Shown: positions 43,301-51,931 of the stretch, piece after piece
How positions within the stretch are numbered: the first letter of the stretch is position 1
Layout: each line of letters opens with the position of its first letter
DNA from: Pseudomonas fluorescens
Lineage (GTDB): Bacteria > Pseudomonadota > Gammaproteobacteria > Pseudomonadales > Pseudomonadaceae
Assembly (NCBI RefSeq): GCF_005938625.1
Contig: NZ_VCNJ01000026.1
Location: forward strand, 1-64,000
Direction: 5' to 3'
Length of the DNA stretch: 64,000 bases
Notes under the pieces: generated by a model
Told to the model about the DNA's origin: nothing
Database searches by the model: none
The model's input: the letters and a program-made list of their open reading frames with translations, nothing else
Position numbers and translations under genes: made by a program

Positions 43301-44497
43301 ATGATGGAAAACGTCCGCGCCACCGCTCGTCCCGCAGTCTGGTTGATGCTTGCCATTATTCTGGTCGCGCTCAATTTACGTCCGTCGATGGCAGCAGTCG
43401 GCCCCTTGTTGTCGGCCATTCGCGGTGATATCCCGCTGAGCTTCAGTGTCGCTTCACTGCTGACCATGCTGCCGGTGATGGCGATGGGGCTGGCGATGTT
43501 CTTCGGTCTCGGCATCAGTCAGCGGCTGGGTGAACAACGGACGGTACTGCTGTCGTTGCTGATCATTGGCCTGGCGACGCTGTCGCGGCTGTTTATCGAA
43601 TCAGCAGCCGAACTGATCGCCAGCGCCGTGCTCGCCGGCATCGGCATTGCACTGATTCAGGCGTTGATGCCGGCGCTGATCAAATCGCGCTTCGCCGACA
43701 ACGTCGCGCTGTGCATGGGCTTGTATGTTACGTCGATCATGGGCGGCGCAGCCATTGCGGCCTCGTTTGCACCACTGGTGATGGTGCAAACCGGAAGCTG
43801 GCGCAGCGGTTTGGCCATCTGGGCGATCCTGGCATTACTGGCGTTTCTGTTCTGGTGGTCGCAACGCGGCCAGCTGACCTCCACGGCGCCGGCGGCAGCG
43901 AGCAAAGATTCATTCTTCACCCATTCCCGCGCCTGGTTACTGGCCATCTTCTTTGGTTTGGGGACGGCGTCCTACACCTGCGTGCTGGCCTGGATCGCAC
44001 CGTACTACGTGGAAAAAGGCTGGAGTGAACAAAACGCCGGGCTGCTGTTAGGTTTTCTGACGGCCATGGAGGTGATTTCCGGCCTGGTGGTTCCCGCTAT
44101 CGCCAATCGCAGCCGGGATCGCAGGGTGATTCTGATGGCATTACTGACGCTGATCATCGCCGGGTTTTGCGGCCTGATCCTCAGCCCGCAACAGTTCAGC
44201 CTGCTGTGGCCGTGCCTGCTGGGGTTGGGCATCGGCGGTTTGTTTCCGATGAGCCTGATCGTCTCGCTCGACCACCTCGACAACCCGCAACGCGCCGGCG
44301 GCCTGACCGCCTTCGTGCAGGGCATTGGCTACTTGATCGCCGGCCTCTCGCCGCTATTGGCTGGCGTGATTCGCGATCGACTCGGCAGCTTCGAATGGGC
44401 CTGGTGGTCGTTGACGGCTGTAATGACCGTGATGTTGTTGATGGTCTGGCGCTTCAATCCTCGACATTACGCTCGACACTTTCCTGCATTGAGCTAG
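43301..44497 (+). CDS. CynX/NimT-family MFS transporter
   Basis: The 398-residue inner-membrane transporter has about twelve helices. The family opening LMLAIILVALNLRPSMAAVGPLL and the later LGIGGLFPMSLIVSLDHL match the CynX/NimT branch (cyanate- and nitroimidazole-related transporters). That branch often exports small organic compounds. A short loop near 195-205 separates the halves. The start is ATG at 43301 (a second ATG follows directly), with AAAGG before it. The substrate is unknown, and no cyanase gene is near. Confidence 0.88.
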   Translation: MMENVRATARPAVWLMLAIILVALNLRPSMAAVGPLLSAIRGDIPLSFSVASLLTMLPVMAMGLAMFFGLGISQRLGEQRTVLLSLLIIGLATLSRLFIESAAELIASAVLAGIGIALIQALMPALIKSRFADNVALCMGLYVTSIMGGAAIAASFAPLVMVQTGSWRSGLAIWAILALLAFLFWWSQRGQLTSTAPAAASKDSFFTHSRAWLLAIFFGLGTASYTCVLAWIAPYYVEKGWSEQNAGLLLGFLTAMEVISGLVVPAIANRSRDRRVILMALLTLIIAGFCGLILSPQQFSLLWPCLLGLGIGGLFPMSLIVSLDHLDNPQRAGGLTAFVQGIGYLIAGLSPLLAGVIRDRLGSFEWAWWSLTAVMTVMLLMVWRFNPRHYARHFPALS

Positions 44498-44673
44498 AGG
44501 CCTCTGGCCATCTTTGTGCGGTTTAATTGTTGACGTCGTGTTACTAAAACTTTCTGTCCCACAACTGACCGTGAAATGTCCTACAGGGGTTTCTCCTGGC
44601 ACCATCGTTCCGCTACGATCGTTCGCACACGTTTGCGCGGATTCAGCGCAAGAAGCACAGCGAGACAGTACGG

Positions 44674-45609
44674 ATGCTGAACAGTAACTTGCTTCGAAAG
44701 CTCGACATGCAGGATCTCATGGTGTTTATCGCCGTTTATGAGCAGAGCAGCGTCACCGATGTGTCAGAAACACTGTTCGTCAGCCAGTCCACCGTCAGTT
44801 ACTGTTTGAAAAAACTGCGCACCAGTTTCGAAGACGAACTGTTTATCAACACCCGCACCGGCATGCGTCCGACCTACAAGGCCTGCACCATGTACGGCCA
44901 TGTGCAGAAGATCCTCGAAAGCATCAACCTGTGCCACGCCGGCGCCCCAACGTTCGACCCGACCCAGCAAGCCGTCACCTTCAACATCTGCGCCCCGGAA
45001 TACTTCGAGCAACTGATTCTGCCGCGCTTGCTGAAGCGTTTCGATTTCGATGATTTGCCGGTGATGGTCAACATGCACAAATTCGAGACCGACGTCCCAG
45101 CGGATGAACTGCGCGACGGCAGCCTCGATCTGGTGATCAGCTTCGGCCCCAACTTCCACCGCCATCACACCGACCTGAAATCACGGATGCTGCTGGAAGA
45201 TGATCTGGTCTGCGTCTTCGACAAACGTGCCACGCCACTGGAACCGCGCCTGAGCCTGCAAGCCTTCACCGAACGCCGGCATGTATTTCCGACGCCGTGG
45301 ACATCAACCACCAACATGGTCGATGGCTGGCTGGCACGGCAAGCGCAGAAGCGCCAGATCGTCGCGCGCTCGAACAGCTACAGCGCGGCATTGAAAATGA
45401 TCACCGGGACCGACTTCATCCTCACCCTGCCCCGCCGCATCCAGCGCTTGCTGACCAACGAAGCGGTGTTCAATCACTGTGAGGCGCCGAACGGATTGCC
45501 GGGCTTTACCCTCGACATGCAGTGGAGCCAGAGCGTTGATCAGGACAGCGCCAACCTCTGGTTGCGCGAGCAGGTGGTCAAGGTGTGCAGCGAACTCGAA
45601 GCGGCCTGA
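44674..45609 (+). CDS. LysR-family transcriptional regulator
   Basis: The 311-residue regulator has the winged helix-turn-helix at about 11-70 (DLMVFIAVYEQSSVTDVSETLFVSQSTVSYCLKKLR, with the recognition helix around QSTVSYCLKKL) and a substrate-binding-like effector domain from about 95. The GMRPT motif after the wing (TRTGMRPTYKA) places it near the NodD/LeuO/PA0477-like group. The start ATG at 44674 has only a weak ribosome site (TACGG). It follows the CynX-like transporter by 176 bases. A target cannot be named. Confidence 0.9.
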   Translation: MLNSNLLRKLDMQDLMVFIAVYEQSSVTDVSETLFVSQSTVSYCLKKLRTSFEDELFINTRTGMRPTYKACTMYGHVQKILESINLCHAGAPTFDPTQQAVTFNICAPEYFEQLILPRLLKRFDFDDLPVMVNMHKFETDVPADELRDGSLDLVISFGPNFHRHHTDLKSRMLLEDDLVCVFDKRATPLEPRLSLQAFTERRHVFPTPWTSTTNMVDGWLARQAQKRQIVARSNSYSAALKMITGTDFILTLPRRIQRLLTNEAVFNHCEAPNGLPGFTLDMQWSQSVDQDSANLWLREQVVKVCSELEAA

Positions 45610-45612
45610 GTC

Positions 45613-45978
45613 CTACACACCAATCGCGGTTTTGCTGTAGGACTCGCGATCCATGTCGACCAGTTCTACACACAACTGCACTTCGACGCCGGTCGGCCAT
45701 TCGCATAGGTCCTGCAACACCGCCAGCAAGCTTTCTGACAACTGCTTCTTGATCTGCGGCGAACGCCCGCTGAGCAGCGCCAGCTTCACATAAACGAAGG
45801 CTCGCTCGGCCATGGCGGTGCCGACCTTGAAGGTCTCGACTTTAATCGCACGACTTTTGATATCGAACTCCGCCGCAAACTGACCGGAGCCCACCAGCGT
45901 GTTGTTGAGGCGGATCAACGCGACGTCGGCGTTCAACTGCGGCAGGTTGGCGGTGTATTCCATGTGCAGGTGTGGCAT
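45613..45978 (-). CDS. 5-carboxymethyl-2-hydroxymuconate isomerase-like protein (tautomerase superfamily)
   Basis: The 121-residue protein starts MPHLHMEYTANL. Removal of Met exposes Pro1, the general base of tautomerase-superfamily enzymes. The length and the KVGTAMAERAFVYVKLALLSGRSPQIKKQLSE segment fit CHMI (HpcD/HpaF), which isomerises a homoprotocatechuate-pathway intermediate. No other hpa gene lies in the window, so it may act on another substrate. The start was chosen for the required Pro1 and a GGGGATC site before it. It converges closely on the LysR gene (three-base gap). Confidence 0.86.
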   Translation of the reverse strand: MPHLHMEYTANLPQLNADVALIRLNNTLVGSGQFAAEFDIKSRAIKVETFKVGTAMAERAFVYVKLALLSGRSPQIKKQLSESLLAVLQDLCEWPTGVEVQLCVELVDMDRESYSKTAIGV

Positions 45979-46060
45979 TGCAGATCCCCGGTGAGTTGGC
46001 AGAAAGGTCGTACGTATAGCACAGCTCTGTCCTACCTTCTCGGGGACTTTCACATATCAA

Positions 46061-46149
46061 TGTGGGAGCGAGCTTGCTCGCGAATGCGATCGTTCAGCGA
46101 CACTTGAGGTGCCTGATACTCCGCTTTCGCGAGCAAGCTCGCTCCCACA
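46061..46149. repeat. Family C inverted repeat (REP pair), copy 4
   Basis: The arms TGTGGGAGCGAGCTTGCTCG and complement enclose about 40 bases, in the same order as the copy at 30333. It lies between the CHMI-like gene's start and the end of the next LysR gene. Confidence 0.85.
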
Positions 46150-46165
46150 AAGTGTGTGTTATGGC

Positions 46166-47086
46166 TCAGGATGGGGTCAATGGCCGTTCGCTCATGAATT
46201 GCTCCAGCCTGGAACGCAACCAGCGCTCGGCCGGATCGCTGTCCACATGACTGAGCCAGACCATCGACAGGTCCAGCGTCGGCGTCTTGAACGGAAAAGG
46301 CTCCTTGAACAGCAGCCCCGAAGTGGCCATGGCCGCCGCCGTGTAATCCGGCAGGCTGGCGATCAGATCAGTGCCGGCCAGCAGTGCTGGCAACGCACTG
46401 TATTGCGGCACCGACAGCACCACCTGACGGGTGCGCCCGAGTTCCGCGAGCCACTCATCGGCAAACCCACTGACATTGGCCGTGTGCGAAACCAGCACGT
46501 GCGGACGCGCGCAATATTCATCCAGCGTCAGCGGTGTATCGCTGGCGTCGGCGCGCAGGATGCTCGGCTGGATGTGCCGCAGCAGTTTGCGCTTGGCATT
46601 GGCCGGCAGGCCTCGGGTCTGGCTGATGCCGACCGTAATGTCGCCCGCCGCGAGCAGATCGGGGATGCGCCAGTAATCGACATGTTGCACCACAAACACC
46701 ACGTTCGGCGCTTCCTGGCGCAACGCACGCAACAGCGGCGGCAGCAGGCCGAACTCGACATCATCGGACAGGCCGATGCGAAAGGTCATGGTGCTGATGG
46801 CAGGATCGAAATCGCGGGTCAGGCTCAGCGCCACCGATAACGAGTCCAGCGCAGGCTTGAGATGGCGGAAAATATCTTCGGCGCGGGCGGTCGGCTCCAT
46901 GCGGTGGCCGACGCGGATAAACAGCGGATCGTTGAGCATCGTGCGCAAGCGATTGAGCGCCGAACTGATGGTCGGCTGACCGAGAAACAGCTTCTCGGCC
47001 GCGCGGGTCACGTTGCGCTCGAGCATCAAGGTCTCGAACACCACCATCAGGTTGATGTCGGCCTTGCGAAGTTCATTGCGGTTCAT
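46166..47086 (-). CDS. LysR-family transcriptional regulator
   Basis: The 306-residue regulator has the winged helix-turn-helix at about 10-70 (DINLMVVFETLMLERNVTRAAEKLFLGQPTISSALNRLR) and the 'GHRMEPTARA' stretch after the wing, as in the NodD/SyrM-like branch. The effector-binding half spans about 95-295. It stands between the CHMI-like gene and the polysaccharide genes, all on the minus strand. The long gap and its own repeat separate it from the CHMI-like gene. The ligand and targets are unknown. Confidence 0.9.
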   Translation of the reverse strand: MNRNELRKADINLMVVFETLMLERNVTRAAEKLFLGQPTISSALNRLRTMLNDPLFIRVGHRMEPTARAEDIFRHLKPALDSLSVALSLTRDFDPAISTMTFRIGLSDDVEFGLLPPLLRALRQEAPNVVFVVQHVDYWRIPDLLAAGDITVGISQTRGLPANAKRKLLRHIQPSILRADASDTPLTLDEYCARPHVLVSHTANVSGFADEWLAELGRTRQVVLSVPQYSALPALLAGTDLIASLPDYTAAAMATSGLLFKEPFPFKTPTLDLSMVWLSHVDSDPAERWLRSRLEQFMSERPLTPS

Positions 47087-47159
47087 CCATTGCCCCCTGC
47101 CCCCCGGAATACTGGCAGTGTAGAAAGGCCGGGGCCCCGGCGTCCATCGCCACGGTGCG

Positions 47160-49256
47160 TCAGTTCACCGTCAAGCGCTTCAAGCCCAGCCCCATGACCC
47201 GTGAATCGTCATTGATGCCCAATTGTTCAGGGCTGATGGCGTCGGGCAATTGCAGCTCGATCGTCAGGCGATCATTGTCTGCCAGATGCTGACGGATCGC
47301 AGGACTGATCGGGATCTCCAGATGATTACCCTGATGCTCCACCATGCGCGTAGTCAGCACCTGCTCGCCATTCAAACTGACAATCACTCGCTGCGCCGGG
47401 TGTTGCGGCAAAACGAATGCCATGACATCCAGCGCAATCGAGCGCGCCTCGGGTGACACCCGCAAGTCGATCTGCGCCTGCTGCCCCGCCGACCATGTTC
47501 CCCAGTTTTCCGGGGGCGACCAGCCGCTGGCCAACTGCCGGGCGGAGTAGTTGAAGATCAGCGTCTGACCGGGACGCATCAATGCCAGTAGTGACATCCG
47601 CCGCCCTTCATCCGGCATGCTCAGGCACTGCGAACAACGCTTCCAGCCCGGCGCCAGTACCACCAGACCATCCACGCGGGTCAGCAAATCCGTTTCACTG
47701 TTGACGCTTTTGGCGGCATCGGCCAGCACGGAATCGTCGAGAATGTACAAGGAGTCGGCATCGTATTGCCCTGACTCAAGCATGCGCTGCGATTTTTGCC
47801 GGGCCTGCTCAAGCGCTGTGGAACTCATGCGCCCCAGATAAACGGCGTCGGTTTTCAGGCCGTGGGTCGCGGCGAAATCGGCAATCACTTGCCAGCGCTC
47901 GGACTGATTCTGCGGCATCAGACTGCGGATGTTCGGGTAATGCGCCGCCGCACTCGCCCAGAATGGATCACGCATCGGCGTTGGCCATTCTGCGGACGGC
48001 GTTATCATCTTGCCGTTGCGCAAACCCATCCAGCCGTTGCGCGTATCGACGACCTGTATCGTCAACGCCAGCGCCAGCAGTGCGACGACGATGCGTGGCC
48101 GGTAACCGCGCACCAGCAGAAACATCACCATCAGGATGAGCGCGTACAACACCGGCCAGAACATCCGCCCCGAAGCGCGAAAAATATTCGCCAGTTTGAT
48201 GGCGATTTTCGGTAGCGGGTAGCTGAAGGTGTGTGCGCCGACACCGATCTGGTTCGATAGCGCAAACAACGATAAACCGATCAACGCCAGCATTAACCAA
48301 GGGCGAAGACGAAGCTCATCCTTCAGCGGCTGGCGATTTCTCAGAAAGGCAATCAGCGCCAACGGTACCAGCAACAGCACACCCAGCCCTGGATAATTGA
48401 AGCCTTCGTAATCGCCGCTGGCTTTTGGCAGATCCGGCAAAATCAACGACCAGCCGGCCGGATCCAGTGGTGACAGCAGGTTCATCCGGTACAAACCGAA
48501 ACCGCCGGATTGCGCGCCATCGGCAATAGCGAAGTAACCGACCTGCCAGCAGCACACACTCACCACGGCAAACAGCGAAACGCCTTCGAGCAGACCTTGA
48601 CGCCGCGTCAATTGCTGGCTGAAGGTCTTGCCGAGCAGATCCGCCACCCAGATTAGCGCCACCATCGCCAACAGGTAGGCATGCACCATCGCCGTCACCG
48701 CCAGCAGCGAGCCCCAGGCCAGACGACGTCGATACAGGTTCGGCAATAACGCCAGGTACAGCGCTGCCAGAATCAGAAAATGTCCGGACAGGGAAAGGTG
48801 CCCGCCCATGCGCAGGAACATCGGCGGCGAAATTACCAGCAATCCAGTGCCCAGCAGGCGAATCAGCGGATTGCCCGTCATCAACCCCAACAGTTTCCAA
48901 CCGAACCAGGCTTGCAGAACGAAACACGCCAGCAGCCACAGACCGAAATACTGGAAGGTCGCCGGTAACCACGCATTGAACAGCTTGAACAGCAGCGCCA
49001 GCAGCGGGTTGGAGTCGGAGAAAATAATCGAATTGCCCAATTCCAGACCATAGGACGGGTTAAGGCCCAGCGGAAAGGTCCAGGGTGAGTGCCGGAAATA
49101 TTCCCAGCCCAGATAATGCGTCGCCGGATCGCCCTGCTCCAGCCAGGCAATGTTTTGCGGATCGAGCGCTTGCGGCCCGATCACGCAGAAAAATGCCAGC
49201 ACACCGAGCAGTAAGGGCAACAGGCCCAGCGCCGGATGGTTTCGCGAAGCCTTCAT
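47160..49256 (-). CDS. Polytopic membrane protein of a polysaccharide-modification operon (DUF6311-like)
   Basis: The 698-residue inner-membrane protein has about eleven hydrophobic helices in its first 430 residues. A large periplasmic C-terminal part follows, ending in a beta-rich domain (LRVSPEARSIALDVMAFVLP). The luminal loop after the first helix holds WLEQGDPATHYLGWEYFRHSPW with acidic residues, as in GT-C glycosyltransferases. This suits a serotype-specific transferase that uses a lipid-linked sugar made by the upstream GtrB-like enzyme. The ATG at 49256 overlaps the GtrA-like stop (ATGA) and was chosen for that; a longer frame upstream is a shadow of gtrA. The sugar and acceptor are unknown. 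Confidence 0.78.
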   Translation of the reverse strand: MKASRNHPALGLLPLLLGVLAFFCVIGPQALDPQNIAWLEQGDPATHYLGWEYFRHSPWTFPLGLNPSYGLELGNSIIFSDSNPLLALLFKLFNAWLPATFQYFGLWLLACFVLQAWFGWKLLGLMTGNPLIRLLGTGLLVISPPMFLRMGGHLSLSGHFLILAALYLALLPNLYRRRLAWGSLLAVTAMVHAYLLAMVALIWVADLLGKTFSQQLTRRQGLLEGVSLFAVVSVCCWQVGYFAIADGAQSGGFGLYRMNLLSPLDPAGWSLILPDLPKASGDYEGFNYPGLGVLLLVPLALIAFLRNRQPLKDELRLRPWLMLALIGLSLFALSNQIGVGAHTFSYPLPKIAIKLANIFRASGRMFWPVLYALILMVMFLLVRGYRPRIVVALLALALTIQVVDTRNGWMGLRNGKMITPSAEWPTPMRDPFWASAAAHYPNIRSLMPQNQSERWQVIADFAATHGLKTDAVYLGRMSSTALEQARQKSQRMLESGQYDADSLYILDDSVLADAAKSVNSETDLLTRVDGLVVLAPGWKRCSQCLSMPDEGRRMSLLALMRPGQTLIFNYSARQLASGWSPPENWGTWSAGQQAQIDLRVSPEARSIALDVMAFVLPQHPAQRVIVSLNGEQVLTTRMVEHQGNHLEIPISPAIRQHLADNDRLTIELQLPDAISPEQLGINDDSRVMGLGLKRLTVN

Positions 49257-49639
49257 CGATACGTCCAGAAATTGTGCAAGACAAAGGTGAACGCTGGAAT
49301 CGTCAACGCCACCGCAACGATGCCCAGCAGATAGTGCAGCCCGGCAACCTGCGCGGCCCAGGCAACGAACATCGCCAGGAAAAAACCGCCCACGGACACC
49401 AGCAGGAAACGCAGCAGCGTTCGCCCGTGCAAACGGGCAGAAAAACTCCAGGTGGTGTTGATCACGTAGGACACCACGGTCGCTACGGCAAACGCCACGC
49501 CGTTGGCCAGCGGCGGCTGCGCAGCAATGAAATTGATGACCAGCACCGCCACCAACGCATGCAACGCGGTGACGAACAGCCCGGTCAAGGCAAAGCGCAC
49601 ACCACGCTGGATCAATGCATTTTTCTCCGCCGAGGTCAC
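49253..49639 (-). CDS. GtrA-family membrane protein (lipid-linked sugar flippase-like)
   Basis: The 128-residue protein has four hydrophobic helices. The GtrA motif FALTGLFVTALHALVAVLVI and the closing IPAFTFVLHNFWTYR, nearly invariant in the family, are present. GtrA proteins are thought to flip undecaprenyl-phosphate-linked glucose across the inner membrane. The GTG at 49639 is the start because GTGA overlaps the methyltransferase stop, giving translational coupling. It is one of four coupled genes with a GtrB-like enzyme upstream and the polytopic protein downstream. Confidence 0.88.
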   Translation of the reverse strand: MTSAEKNALIQRGVRFALTGLFVTALHALVAVLVINFIAAQPPLANGVAFAVATVVSYVINTTWSFSARLHGRTLLRFLLVSVGGFFLAMFVAWAAQVAGLHYLLGIVAVALTIPAFTFVLHNFWTYR

Positions 49640-50346
49640 GGTTTGCGCGCCAGCACGAACACACTCAACCCGGCCAGGCGGTTGATGCCCAGCAACGGCA
49701 GTTCGAGACTGCACAAGGTCTTGAGGACGCCATTGACCAGTGGGTGATGGCGTTTCAGCTGCGAGCGCGGCGGTTGCGCTTGCGCGCCTTGCGGCAACAA
49801 GCGCAACGCCGCCGCAATCGGGAACACCGCGCCGAAATAATAAGCACCGCGCTGCACCGTCAAACCCGCGTCACGCGCCAGGGTTTCGAACTGCACCAGG
49901 GTGTAGCGGCGCTTGTGTTCGAGAAAGTCGTCGTGACCGCTCCACAGGAACTGGAATGCCGGCACAGTCATCAGGAATCGACTGCCCGACGGCACTTTAT
50001 CGACGTACATCTTGAGCAATCCGAGGTCGTCATCGACATGCTCCAGTACGTCCATCAGCAACACCAGATCGGCATCGATGGTCTCGATCCCGCGACGGTA
50101 GTGCACCGGTTTGCCGGCGGTGGTGGTGCTGGAGTCCGCGGGGTAGCTGATATCCACGCACCATGCTTCGCGCGCCTCGGTGTGCGTCAACAAATGATGG
50201 GAGAAAAAACCCGACCCGGCGCCGACATCGAGGATTCGGCTGATGGGTGCATTCCCCAGCAAACGCTTCGTCGCCGCAGCTTTTGAACAGTAATACCAAT
50301 GCTCGTTGATGCTGTCGCCGAGGATGTCGGTTTCCTTGAGATCCAT
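49636..50346 (-). CDS. Class I SAM-dependent methyltransferase
   Basis: The 236-residue protein has the Rossmann-type SAM domain: motif I is ILDVGAGSGFFSHHL, and the post-I and motif II region is VLLMDVLEHVDDDLGLL. The C-terminal half has hydrophobic stretches (YYFGAVFPIAAALRLLP), so it may lie at the membrane. Its place between the GtrB-like and GtrA-like genes suggests it methylates the lipid-linked sugar or a related intermediate. This is an inference from position. It starts three bases after the upstream stop and overlaps gtrA by four. Confidence 0.85.
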   Translation of the reverse strand: MDLKETDILGDSINEHWYYCSKAAATKRLLGNAPISRILDVGAGSGFFSHHLLTHTEAREAWCVDISYPADSSTTTAGKPVHYRRGIETIDADLVLLMDVLEHVDDDLGLLKMYVDKVPSGSRFLMTVPAFQFLWSGHDDFLEHKRRYTLVQFETLARDAGLTVQRGAYYFGAVFPIAAALRLLPQGAQAQPPRSQLKRHHPLVNGVLKTLCSLELPLLGINRLAGLSVFVLARKP

Positions 50347-50349
50347 GAA

Positions 50350-51315
50350 TCAGTCCTTGGGGTCGTAGACGCGACGCACCAGAAAAACCGGTCGGCGTTT
50401 GGATTCGATATAGGTGCGGCCCAGGTACTCGCCGAGTACGCCGATGCCGATCAATTGCAGTCCACCGAGAAAGGTCACGGCCACCATCAACGAGGCATAA
50501 CCGGGCATGTCGACACCGTGAATCAACGTGCGCACGACAATGAACATGGCGAAGGCAAAAGACACCAGCGACACCAGCGCGCCGACATACGTCCAGATCC
50601 GCAATGGCTCGGTGCTGAAACTGGTGATGCCCTCCAGCGCGAAATTCCACAACCGCCAACCATTGAACTTGCTCTGCCCCGCCACGCGCTCGGGGCGTTC
50701 GTAATCGACGTGGGTGGTGCGAAAGCCGACCCAGGCGAACAGGCCCTTCATGAAGCGCCGGGATTCGGGCAAGGTCAGCAAGGCATCGACCACGCAGCGA
50801 TCCATCAGGCGAAAATCGCCGACGTTCTCGGGTAAAGGCTGTTCGGCAATCTTGTTGTGCAGACGATAGAACCAGTGAGCGGAAGTCTGCTTGGCCCAAG
50901 TGTCGCTGCGACGGCTGATGCGGTGACCGAGCACCACTTCAAATCCTTCTCGCCAGCGCTCGATCATCTGCAAAATGACCTCCGGCGGGTCCTGCAAGTC
51001 AGCATCGATGGGGACCACGATCTGTCCGGTCGCGATCTGCAAACCGGCGGACAGCGCCGCTTCTTTGCCGAAGTTGCGGCTCAGGTCGACGATACGCAGG
51101 CGCACATCCTGGCGCTGATGTTCGAGCAGGCGTTCGAGGGTCGCGTCTGTGCTGCCGTCGTTGACGAACACCAGCTCCAGATCGATCAACACCTGTGCCT
51201 GAAAGACTTCATTGATCCGCCGCAGAAAAGTATCGAGGCTGTCCTCCTCGTTAAAAACGGGGACCACCAGCGATAACGTCACCTGCCCGGCCTGTTGCGT
51301 TCCGTGCTCAGTCAA
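50350..51315 (-). CDS. Family 2 glycosyltransferase, GtrB/DPM-like (polyprenyl-phosphate sugar transferase)
   Basis: The 321-residue enzyme has a GT-A domain: LVVPVFNEEDSL, FVNDGSTDAT and the metal-binding IDADLQDPPEVI. Two C-terminal helices (about 235-260 and 270-295) anchor it, ending in LGEYLGRTYIESKRRP, a signature of GtrB-type bactoprenol glucosyltransferases and ArnC relatives. It would load a sugar onto undecaprenyl phosphate at the inner face. It opens the four-gene coupled operon for surface-polysaccharide modification. The ATG at 51315 follows a plain region without a strong ribosome site. Confidence 0.92.
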   Translation of the reverse strand: MTEHGTQQAGQVTLSLVVPVFNEEDSLDTFLRRINEVFQAQVLIDLELVFVNDGSTDATLERLLEHQRQDVRLRIVDLSRNFGKEAALSAGLQIATGQIVVPIDADLQDPPEVILQMIERWREGFEVVLGHRISRRSDTWAKQTSAHWFYRLHNKIAEQPLPENVGDFRLMDRCVVDALLTLPESRRFMKGLFAWVGFRTTHVDYERPERVAGQSKFNGWRLWNFALEGITSFSTEPLRIWTYVGALVSLVSFAFAMFIVVRTLIHGVDMPGYASLMVAVTFLGGLQLIGIGVLGEYLGRTYIESKRRPVFLVRRVYDPKD

Positions 51316-51591
51316 AGGAGTGCTCTTCTTATAGTGTTTGTCGGTCGCCGAACGATATTCGACGCCATGAGCCGTCCCGTATTAAGCAGGAGCGTCGACG
51401 GCGTTGCAAGGCGCAGACGGCGTCATATTGGCCAATCCAGAGGCCTAACCACACGCTCTAGCCCGCGCCCTTCGGAAACATCCGCGAACGATTGGAAACA
51501 AATGTCCGATAGCCAAAAAAACCGTCTGCGCTAGGCTTGCGAGCATGCGCCACACAGGCTGTCGCACAATGAATCGCATGGAGCGAACTGA

Positions 51592-51783
51592 ATGTATTTC
51601 GAGATTTACAGACAATCCAGAGGCACCCCGAGCACCGGCAAAGGGCAGTGGCGCTGGAGACTGAGGGCGGGTAACCACGAGACCATCGCCAGTGGCGAGT
51701 CTTATGTGAACAAGGCGGACTGTTTGCATGTGATCGGATTGATCAAGGCTGTGCAGGGGGAGACGCCGGTCAAGGAGATCTAG
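51592..51783 (+). CDS. DUF1508 (YegP-like) small protein
   Basis: The 63-residue protein has one DUF1508 unit: YFEIYRQSRG, WRWRLRAGNHETIASGESYVNKADCLHVI. Proteins of this type are often duplicated to two units (YegP); a single unit is common in Pseudomonas. The function is unknown. The gene lies alone on the plus strand between two minus-strand polysaccharide genes and ends at a clear terminator 30 bases downstream. Confidence 0.82.
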   Translation: MYFEIYRQSRGTPSTGKGQWRWRLRAGNHETIASGESYVNKADCLHVIGLIKAVQGETPVKEI

Positions 51784-51810
51784 TCGCTCTGCACGACCCT
51801 GCGGAAATGG

Positions 51811-51847
51811 AAAAGCCCCACAGATTAAGACTGTGAGGCTTTTTTTC
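51811..51847 (+). terminator. Rho-independent terminator of the DUF1508 gene
   Basis: The stem GCCcCACAG / CTGTGaGGC with a seven-base loop is followed by a run of T. An A-run on the left could also let it end the converging glycosyltransferase transcript from the other side. Confidence 0.88.
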
Positions 51848-51931
51848 GGGCCGGTATCGAGCAAGCTTGGGCGCTTTGCGCGACCGTGGGAAAGACCTGA
51901 AAGCGGCCCGCTCACAATGCAGGCTTCTTGT

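Noticed and set aside
976..46149. CRISPR array
   Set aside because: The repeated units are scattered paired palindromes between unrelated genes, not direct repeats with regular spacers, and no cas gene is present.
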